Shown here: in pieces, positions 1-5,229 of the stretch | Layout: the number at the start of each line of letters is the position of its first letter | How positions within the stretch are numbered: position 1 is the stretch's first letter | Source: Bacteroidota bacterium | GTDB taxonomy: Bacteria > Bacteroidota > Bacteroidia > Chitinophagales > Chitinophagaceae | Assembly: GCA_023391895.1 (NCBI GenBank) | Contig: JAEWAC010000301.1 | Coordinates: forward strand, 1-10,277 | DNA: 10,277 nucleotides | Direction: 5' to 3' | The notes under the pieces: model-generated | The model's database searches: none | Seen by the model: the letters and a program-made list of their open reading frames with translations, nothing else | What the model was told of the DNA's origin: nothing | Made by a program: the position numbers and the translations under genes

Positions 1-714
1 CCCGTTAGCAGTACCAGGGATATCGACACTTTAGATACTAGTACTTTTTCCTACTCGGCTGATACCAGTAGTAGAGATACATTACCCACCTTCCCCAAAC
101 CGGAAGGCTTTTACCAGGTAAAATTGCCCTGTGCCGATTGTAAAGGCATTGAACACACCGTTCTTTTCAACCCTGATTTTACCTACCGGCTGGAAGAAGT
201 TCGCCTAGAGGAAAACAGCAGGGACACCATCGTTTTCACCGGCACCTGGAAACCGACCGATACCGTGATCTGGCTGTACCGGGGCCCGGTCGTAAAAGCC
301 CGCTACACCTGGCAGGGCGATATTCTGCAGTACCTGGATTATCAAACCCGTAAAAAAAGCGCCATGCAAAAACTAACCAGTGCGCAGGATAACGAGGTAT
401 GGCGCAATAAAAAAGAGGCGGGGATAGAGTTTTTTGGTGTGGGCAACGAGCCATTTTGGAATATTGAAATAGACGAGCAAAAAGCCATTGCCTTTCACCT
501 GGCGGATTGGAGCCAGCCAGTGCTATTTAAACCCACCAAACCTATTGCATTGCCCGATAGCCTGGTGTACCAGACGGCTAACGATTCTGCCCGGTTATCC
601 GTTGTTATTTACAACCGGTTCTGTAGCGACGGCATGAGCGATAATATCTATCCCCAAAAATTAAAAGTGATGTATAACGGGCAAACCTACAATGGCTGCG
701 GTATACAGTATTAG
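1..714 (+). CDS. NlpE-like envelope lipoprotein with COG3650-type C-terminal domain (5' truncated by window edge)
   Basis: The reading frame is open from base 1 to the TAG at 712-714, so 237 codons are visible and the start lies outside the window. The first ~35 visible residues are Ser/Thr/Asp-rich, like the flexible linker after a lipoprotein signal, but the signal itself is not seen. Visible residues 36-49 (GFYQVKLPCADCKG) match the CxxC-containing start of the NlpE N-terminal domain, known for copper stress and surface-adhesion signalling in E. coli. Visible residues ~141-237 form a second domain with GVGNEPFW, CSDGMSD and a terminal NGCG, the pattern of COG3650-type periplasmic domains. 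An envelope location is inferred. It converges on the NRAMP-like gene with only four bases between the stops. Domain assignment is good; the function in this organism is unknown. Confidence 0.8.
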   Translation, partial: PVSSTRDIDTLDTSTFSYSADTSSRDTLPTFPKPEGFYQVKLPCADCKGIEHTVLFNPDFTYRLEEVRLEENSRDTIVFTGTWKPTDTVIWLYRGPVVKARYTWQGDILQYLDYQTRKKSAMQKLTSAQDNEVWRNKKEAGIEFFGVGNEPFWNIEIDEQKAIAFHLADWSQPVLFKPTKPIALPDSLVYQTANDSARLSVVIYNRFCSDGMSDNIYPQKLKVMYNGQTYNGCGIQY

Positions 715-718
715 GGTT

Positions 719-1897
719 TTAAAAAAGTTTGTGCCAGCTGTTGATGATGGTTACTGCACCCATCCAGCTCATCAGCGCTACCACTAGCCAGCCGGCCACC
801 TGCATCCATAACGGGTGGCGGTAAGGGCCTACAATGCGCTGCCGGGTAGCGGCTACCAATATCACCGCCAGTGCCACGGGCAAGATCAATCCGTTCAGGG
901 CGCCGGCCACGATCAGCAGGGTAACCGGGTTGCCCAAAAAAATAAAGACCAGGGTGGAAAAAATAATGAAAAGGGAGATGATGAGACGCTGGTGTTTTTC
1001 TGCTGCCGGGTGCAGGGTTTTAAAAAACGAAACCGAGGTATAAGAAGCGCCGATCACCGAGGTAATGGCGGCACACCACATGACAAAGCCAAAAAAGCGG
1101 TAGCCCAGGTGGCCCGCTGCCATTTTAAAAACAGAACCCGCCGGGTTACTTTGATCAATAGCCGCCCCTTTCCACACCACGCCCAGCACTGCTAAAAACA
1201 ACACCACCCGCATGATGGTGGTAATCAAGATACCGCTAACCGAGCTTCGGGTAACCTGCGGGAGGGCCGCCGGTCCTGTAATGCCCGCATCCAGCAGGCG
1301 GTGGGCTCCGGCAAAAGAAATATAGCCGCCTACAGTACCGCCTACCAGCGTCACGATCTTCATCATATCAATGCGCTCCGGCCAAACCGTGCGGTATAAC
1401 GCTTCGCCAAGAGGTGGCTGCGACACAAAAGCAATGTAAACCGTAAGCCCGATCATCAACAACCCGAGCACCTTTGTAAACTGGTCCATCAGGTTGCCGG
1501 CCTCTTTATACCAGAAAATGCCCAAGGCGATCAAACAACTCCATACCGCACCGGTTTTTACCGGCATACCTGTTAGCGCTTCCAGGCCCAACCCGCTGCC
1601 GGCTATGTTGCCAATGTTGAACACCAGGCCGCCAAAACCAATCAGGCAGGCCAAAGCCACACCCAGTCCTGGCAACAGTTGGTTGGCCAAGTCCTGTGCC
1701 CGTTTGTTGCTTACCGTTATGATGCGCCAGATGTTGACCTGTGCACCAATATCCAGTAAAAGAGAAACAAGAATGACAAAACCAAAGCTCGTTAGCAGCT
1801 CCGCCGTAAACAGCGTGGTTTGGGTAAGAAAGCCCGGCCCGATGGCAGAAGTGGCCATCAGAAAAGCAGCACCGAGTATAGCAGAATTTCTTTTCAT
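719..1897 (-). CDS. NRAMP-superfamily transporter of the YcsG type, lacking canonical metal-binding motifs
   Basis: A 392-residue, very hydrophobic protein with about 11 membrane segments and the NRAMP (COG1914) fold pattern. In TM1 the canonical DPGN is replaced by GPGF (residues 20-23). In TM6 the canonical MPH is replaced by a GGY-containing stretch (GGTVGGYISFAGAHRLLDAG, 186-205). The Asp, Asn and Met that ligate Mn2+/Fe2+ in true NRAMPs are therefore absent, so a metal substrate is doubtful. Bacillus subtilis ycsG, an NRAMP relative, lies in the operon with ycsF (pxpA) and kipI/kipA (pxpB/pxpC), and here too the gene lies downstream of pxpBCA on the same strand. I chose the ATG at 1897 (MKRNSAIL). 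The frame stays open to 2011, but those 38 codons read through intergenic repeats and resemble no transporter N-terminus. The substrate is unknown; a link to 5-oxoproline or related compounds is inference. Confidence 0.85.
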   Translation of the reverse strand: MKRNSAILGAAFLMATSAIGPGFLTQTTLFTAELLTSFGFVILVSLLLDIGAQVNIWRIITVSNKRAQDLANQLLPGLGVALACLIGFGGLVFNIGNIAGSGLGLEALTGMPVKTGAVWSCLIALGIFWYKEAGNLMDQFTKVLGLLMIGLTVYIAFVSQPPLGEALYRTVWPERIDMMKIVTLVGGTVGGYISFAGAHRLLDAGITGPAALPQVTRSSVSGILITTIMRVVLFLAVLGVVWKGAAIDQSNPAGSVFKMAAGHLGYRFFGFVMWCAAITSVIGASYTSVSFFKTLHPAAEKHQRLIISLFIIFSTLVFIFLGNPVTLLIVAGALNGLILPVALAVILVAATRQRIVGPYRHPLWMQVAGWLVVALMSWMGAVTIINSWHKLF

Positions 1898-1929
1898 ATG
1901 GTGATTGTTGAGTATAGGGTCCACAGGGA

Positions 1930-1961
1930 ACAGTCCACAGTCGACAGACGACAGTCCACAG
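1930..1961. repeat. ACAGTCCACAG direct repeat
   Basis: Two exact 11-nt copies of ACAGTCCACAG (1930-1940 and 1951-1961) are separated by TCGACAGACG. A related pair, TTGACAG at 2151-2157 and 2165-2171, lies 190 bp further on. This low-complexity block sits just upstream of the transporter start and explains the spurious in-frame extension of that gene. Confidence 0.8.
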
Positions 1962-2011
1962 CAGGTGGCCTTAGGATAGTCTTTCTCTTTGGTTCCCGGG
2001 AGTGGCGTCAT

Positions 2012-2056
2012 GAAAAATGCAAAATGTAAAATGAAAAAAGCATGGGTTTTTGAAGG
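2012..2056 (+). repeat. A-rich AAAATG module ending in GCATGGG (copy 1)
   Basis: Short AAAATG-like units and an A-run lead into GCATGGG (2040-2046), then TTTTTGAAGG and TTTGGCCC. The same ordered words recur at 8356-8400 on the same strand and at 2660-2709 on the opposite strand. It is followed by a small hairpin, CCTCTC (2067-2072) with GGGAGG (2077-2082), as copy 3 is followed by a CTCCCTC/GAGGGAG hairpin. Confidence 0.7.
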
Positions 2057-2332
2057 TTTGGCCCTTCCTCTCTATAGGGAGGCCAGGCGATTAATGTTGT
2101 TTCAGATCTGGTTGTGACCCATGGGCTTTTGAATGTTTTTTCAGCTATAGTTGACAGATGACTGTTGACAGGAGGGAAAGTCTTTCGAAAGTCCATAGTT
2201 CAACTCTTTTCAAAACCCATACTGAACCATTCAACTTATCACCCATTCAACAGCTTCAAAAGTCTATATAGTTCTAAAAAGGTTTTCCTTTCTCCTAAAG
2301 CCATCAAGAAAAACAAAAAACAAAGAACCCTC

Positions 2333-2366
2333 CCACCTGTCATGCCGAACTTGTTTCGGCATCTCC
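2333..2366 (+). repeat. REP-like palindromic element, copy A
   Basis: A 34-nt element containing an 8-bp perfect stem, ATGCCGAA (2342-2349) with TTCGGCAT (2355-2362), around the loop CTTGT. The whole 34 nt recur exactly in inverse orientation at 2503-2536. Elements of this type, whose chance translation gives peptides like CHAELVSAS, are common scattered intergenic repeats in Bacteroidota and other bacteria; that comparison is from memory, not a search. Confidence 0.85.
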
Positions 2367-2388
2367 CGCACCTTCAAGTATCTTTTTT

Positions 2389-2421
2389 CTTTGTGCTCCT
2401 TTGTGCTTTCGTGCTTTGGTG
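2389..2421 (+). repeat. TTTGTGC-type degenerate tandem repeat
   Basis: Four degenerate units (CTTTGTG, CTCCTTTGTG, CTTTCGTG, CTTTGGTG) stand head to tail between the two REP-like hairpins. It is a short low-complexity tract with no coding potential and no evident regulatory signal. Confidence 0.6.
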
Positions 2422-2502
2422 TCCTATAACCAACTCTTTCAAAAACCCATATTTCCTACTGATAATTGATGTTGATCCAGTTCTTTAAAAGTCCATATGG
2501 CA

Positions 2503-2536
2503 GGAGATGCCGAAACAAGTTCGGCATGACAGGTGG
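2503..2536 (-). repeat. REP-like palindromic element, copy B (inverted)
   Basis: The exact 34-nt reverse complement of the element at 2333-2366, with 136 bp between the two copies. The pair can fold as two separate hairpins or as one long stem enclosing the spacer. On RNA transcribed leftward from pxpA it could act as an attenuator or stability element; that role is inference. Confidence 0.85.
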
Positions 2537-2659
2537 AAGGTGTTATGAAGTCGCAAACTGTCTTACAATGTAAGAGCCATGTAAACATCTTCAAAACCCC
2601 ATACGCAGCACCAAACCTCTCAACCATTCAACTTACCAACCAATCAACTCTTTCAACTG

Positions 2660-2709
2660 CTTAAAAATCCCATGCTCCTCCTTTTTTTCATTTTTCATTT
2701 TTCCTTTTC
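2660..2709 (-). repeat. A-rich AAAATG module ending in GCATGGG (copy 2, inverted)
   Basis: On the minus strand this reads as repeated GAAAAATG units and an A-run, then GGAGGAGCATGGG and ATTTTTAAG, the same order of words as copies 1 and 3. It begins directly at the pxpA stop codon (2708-2710). Confidence 0.7.
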
Positions 2710-3436
2710 AATCTTCTTTAAAAACCCATAGGGCCGCCTGTATCGCTTGGGCAAAGGCAACGGCTTGTTTTCCATCACCGTGCAGGCATATGGTTTCAGC
2801 AACTATTGGTATTTGTTTACCCGACACTGTGGTTACGGTTTGCTGCTGCACCATTTGCCGCACCTGCTGCACAGCTGCGGCTTCATTTTCAATTAAGGCA
2901 TGGGGCTGCGAACGGGGTGTCAGGCTGCCGTCGTCCTGGTAGGTACGGTCGGCAAAGGCTTCGCTGGCAGTTTGTAGCCCTGCTGCTTTTGCTTCGCTGA
3001 TCAAATGGCTGCCGCTTAAACCATAAAGCACCAGGTGGTTACCACAATCCTTTACCGCTTGTGCAATGGCTTTTGCCAGTGTGGCGTCCCGGGCGGTGCC
3101 GTTGTACAAGGCGCCATGTGGTTTAACATGGTGCAGTTTGATGTGGTTGTCTGCGGCTATCTGCTGCAAGATTTTGATTTGATCCGTTACCCAATCGTAC
3201 ACTTGCTGCGGGGTGCAGACCATAGGGGTTCTGCCAAAGTTTTTCCGGTCCGGAAAAGAAGGATGCGCCCCGGCCGCTACGCCATACTGCTGAGCCAGCA
3301 AAAGGGTTTGGCGCATGGTACCTTCATCACCGGCATGGTAGCCACAAGCAATGTTGGCAGCGGTAATATAAGGCATCAGGGCGGCATCGTTGCCGATGCC
3401 TTCTCCCATATCGCAGTTGAGATCGACAGGCAGCAT
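2708..3436 (-). CDS. pxpA: 5-oxoprolinase subunit A (LamB/YcsF family)
   Basis: A 242-residue protein, close to the usual ~245-250. It carries the family signatures DLNCDMGEG (5-13), NIACGYHAGDEGTM (28-41), GAHPSFPD (56-63), HHVKPHGALYN (102-112) and ETICLHGDGKQA (214-225). Together with PxpB and PxpC it makes the cytoplasmic ATP-dependent enzyme that hydrolyses 5-oxo-L-proline, a spontaneous damage product of glutamine and glutamate, to L-glutamate. The ATG at 3434-3436 overlaps the pxpC TAA by one base (TAATG), implying translational coupling. The last residues, LWVFKED, are encoded by a copy of the intergenic ATGGG-type motif (2713-2730), so the C-terminus may be a recent replacement or extension. 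Confidence 0.96.
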   Translation of the reverse strand: MLPVDLNCDMGEGIGNDAALMPYITAANIACGYHAGDEGTMRQTLLLAQQYGVAAGAHPSFPDRKNFGRTPMVCTPQQVYDWVTDQIKILQQIAADNHIKLHHVKPHGALYNGTARDATLAKAIAQAVKDCGNHLVLYGLSGSHLISEAKAAGLQTASEAFADRTYQDDGSLTPRSQPHALIENEAAAVQQVRQMVQQQTVTTVSGKQIPIVAETICLHGDGKQAVAFAQAIQAALWVFKED

Positions 3437-4413
3437 TACAACAGGTTTTGCAGTTTCAATTTACAGGCATTTTGCAAATGCTCCAGGTATTTTTGCTGCC
3501 CCACCAGCCGCTGCTCGGCCAGCGCCAGGTCGGTAAACTGAAAGCGGACCGCCTCACCGGGTTTTCGCTGGGCCAGCAGCGGCAAATGAGCCGAAATGAC
3601 CTGGGCTATTTTGGGATAACCGCCAGTGGTCTGGTGGTCGGCCATTAAAATCACCAGTTGTCCATCGGGTAGCAACTGCACCGTACCAAAAGCAACACCG
3701 GAAGAAAGCAAAGGGGTATCGATATGGGTTTTTAAAGGAATGCCGCTCAGCCGGTAACCCATCCGGTCGGCCTGGTGGGAGATATAAAAAGCCTGGTGCT
3801 GAAAAAGATTCCAGGCCTCCACCTCCAGCCAGTTCCATTCCGCCCCATAAAGACACTCGATGGTGCTGTTTCCCGGCACCGGTACCGGCTCCTGCCAGGG
3901 CAACGGCACAAAGGCGCTGCCGTTCAAAAGGCGGGTTACACCTTCATCTTCCTGGTAGGGAATCTCATCGCCGCTCTGCAAAGCCCTACCCTGCCAGCCG
4001 CCGGCGCCGGCCTTCAGGTGGGTGCTATAGCTGTTCAGCCATTTTTCCATTTCCCAATCCTGCCACAGCGACAAATAACAACGGGCGCCGCTGACCCATT
4101 TTGTAAACGCCAGCCGGCTGTTGGCGGCCACTGCCACGGGCCGGTGCAGGGGCAGGGGCGCATCGTTTAAAACCGGCGAAAAATCAGCGCCGGTCAGGCA
4201 GATCAGGGTGTCTTTTTGAAAAAGCAGGGTGGGTGCCGGAAAATGCATTTCCAGAACAGGCGCCTTTACATTTTTCCCCAGCAGGGCATTGGCCAGTTGG
4301 GCCGCATAACGATCCATGGCACCGTTGGGGTTGATGCCCAGATGCTGATAACCATACCGGCCCATATCCTGTACGGTATCCAGGAGGCCCGCTTTAATAA
4401 TGTGCAAACTCAT
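3436..4413 (-). CDS. pxpC: 5-oxoprolinase subunit C (biotin-dependent carboxyltransferase-like, KipA family)
   Basis: A 325-residue protein of normal length for the family. Visible signatures are GLLDTVQDMGRYGYQHLGI (9-27), NGAMD (30-34), TGADF (74-78), STHLKAGAGGWQGR (130-143), SHQADRMGYRLSG (212-224) and the C-terminal GVAFGTVQLLPDGQLVILMA (239-258) followed by TTGGYPKIAQV (262-272). It pairs with PxpB to form the ATP-using half of 5-oxoprolinase. One departure: around residues 115-119 the stretch after YLS reads LWQDW, where relatives often have a Gly-Gly pair. The start ATG (4411-4413) lies 20 bases inside the end of pxpB and the stop overlaps the pxpA start, so the three genes are tightly coupled. 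Confidence in identity is high. Confidence 0.95.
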   Translation of the reverse strand: MSLHIIKAGLLDTVQDMGRYGYQHLGINPNGAMDRYAAQLANALLGKNVKAPVLEMHFPAPTLLFQKDTLICLTGADFSPVLNDAPLPLHRPVAVAANSRLAFTKWVSGARCYLSLWQDWEMEKWLNSYSTHLKAGAGGWQGRALQSGDEIPYQEDEGVTRLLNGSAFVPLPWQEPVPVPGNSTIECLYGAEWNWLEVEAWNLFQHQAFYISHQADRMGYRLSGIPLKTHIDTPLLSSGVAFGTVQLLPDGQLVILMADHQTTGGYPKIAQVISAHLPLLAQRKPGEAVRFQFTDLALAEQRLVGQQKYLEHLQNACKLKLQNLL

Positions 4414-5098
4414 CTTCGTCTATTGAAAAAAACAGCACTTCGTCGCCTGGCGCCAGCAGCACCGGGCGGGCTTTGTCTTTGTAAAACATCCGGAGCGGGG
4501 TACGGCCAATGATCTGCCAGCCGCCCGGCGATGCAAAAGGGTAAATACCGGTTTGCAGGCCGGCAATCCCCACCGAGCCACCTTCTACCTTAAAGCGGGG
4601 CTGCGGCCGGCGCGGCACCGCAATGCGCTGGTCTACTGTTCCCATATAAGAAAAGCCCGGTAAAAATCCAATCATATAGACCTTGTACGACCGGGCCGTG
4701 TGCAGGCGCACCACCTCTTCCACGGTAAGGTTGGTTTGCGCTGCCACCGCCTGCAGATCCGGCGCAAAATCACCCGTATAGCAAACCGGCACCCGTACCG
4801 TTTTTGAGGTCGCCGCCGTGAAAGTCATACCTGCTATGGCCTTGCTGATGTAAAAAGCCATGGTTTCGTACGCGGTGGCATAGCTATGGTTGTGCACCAC
4901 GGCCGGCACATCGTAGTGCACGGTAAGCGTACTGTAAGCCGGAACCAGGTCTGTTACACCGCCCGGCGGGTGGGCTTTCAGCCAGTGAAACAAGCACAGC
5001 ACTTGTTCATTGATCTTTTCATCCAGCTGGTTACCAAAATCAATGGTCAGGGCGGCATCGCCCAACGGAAAGATGGTATATGGGGTTTGAAAGCTCAT
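4394..5098 (-). CDS. pxpB: 5-oxoprolinase subunit B (KipI family)
   Basis: A 234-residue protein with family signatures FPLGDAALTIDFG (10-22), DLVPAYSTLTVHYD (50-63), VPVCYTGDFAPDL (103-115), VVRLHTARSYKVYMIGFLPG (129-148), VPRRPQPR (161-168) and a long Gly-rich tail SVGIAGLQTGIYPFASPGGW (175-194). It is the cyclophilin-like partner of PxpC; in B. subtilis the homologue KipI was first described as a sporulation kinase inhibitor, but with pxpA and pxpC adjacent the metabolic role is the better call. It is first in the pxpB-pxpC-pxpA order, as in E. coli. No strong promoter box was recognised in the 80 bases upstream. Confidence 0.95.
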   Translation of the reverse strand: MSFQTPYTIFPLGDAALTIDFGNQLDEKINEQVLCLFHWLKAHPPGGVTDLVPAYSTLTVHYDVPAVVHNHSYATAYETMAFYISKAIAGMTFTAATSKTVRVPVCYTGDFAPDLQAVAAQTNLTVEEVVRLHTARSYKVYMIGFLPGFSYMGTVDQRIAVPRRPQPRFKVEGGSVGIAGLQTGIYPFASPGGWQIIGRTPLRMFYKDKARPVLLAPGDEVLFFSIDEDEFAHY

Positions 5099-5174
5099 GA
5101 AGTCGGTCGGCGGTATCCTTAGGCTGAAAATAGAACAATTCTGCTGAACCCGGTAGTCGCAGGTGGCCGGACCA

Positions 5175-5204
5175 AACGAAAAATGCCGGCTTTCACCGGC
5201 ATTT
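5175..5204 (-). terminator. Intrinsic terminator after the ABC-F gene
   Basis: A perfect 9-bp stem, AAATGCCGG (5181-5189) with CCGGCATTT (5196-5204), around a 6-nt loop. On the minus strand the stem is followed by a T-run (TTTTTCG). It lies 25 bases past the ABC-F stop and before pxpB, which separates the two transcription units. Confidence 0.85.
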
Positions 5205-5229
5205 ATATAAAAAAGTCTTTGAATGGTTA

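Larger units (their letters stand above)
1898..2707. other. Repeat-packed intergenic region between pxpA and the NRAMP-like gene, no credible gene
   Basis: About 810 bp with no believable protein. The short frames here, for example 2165-2488 (+) and 2439-2627 (-), only translate repeats. It holds ACAGTCCACAG direct repeats (1930-1961), an A-rich AAAATG module (2012-2056), a CCTCTC/GGGAGG hairpin (2067-2082), TTGACAG repeats (2151-2171), an inverted pair of REP-like hairpins (2333-2366 and 2503-2536), TTTGTGC-type tandem words (2389-2421), and most of ten copies of an ATGGGNTTTTGAA motif. If pxpBCA and the transporter are co-transcribed, this long leader-like stretch would be in the mRNA; otherwise the transporter has its own promoter. 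I found no clear TAnnTTTG box before 1897. Confidence 0.75.
2182..2730 (-). repeat. Cluster of eight ATGGGNTTTTGAA-type interspersed motifs on the minus strand
   Basis: Read on the minus strand, a degenerate word close to TATGGGNTTTTGAAAGAGTTG recurs at about 2182-2197, 2206-2221, 2254-2270, 2434-2452, 2481-2498, 2588-2604, 2658-2674 and 2713-2730. Two plus-strand copies lie at 2041-2055 and 2120-2135. Further copies occur at 8465-8478 (+) and 8511-8528 (-), with a diverged one at 6964-6980 (-). Spacing is irregular, roughly 20 to 165 bp, so this is neither a simple tandem array nor a CRISPR. The last copy lies inside the 3' end of pxpA. Confidence 0.75.

Noticed and set aside
124..714. NlpE-like gene starting at the TTG at 124
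   Set aside because: The frame is open to base 1 and the TTG falls inside the conserved KLPCADC motif, so the gene is truncated by the window, not short.
1898..2011. Longer start for the NRAMP-like transporter at 2011
   Set aside because: The extra 38 residues encode the ACAGTCCACAG repeats and precede the normal TM1 leader; MKRNSAIL at 1897 fits the family start.
2165..2488. 107-residue plus-strand frame as a small gene
   Set aside because: It translates the repeat cluster and a REP-like hairpin, with no domain or start signal.
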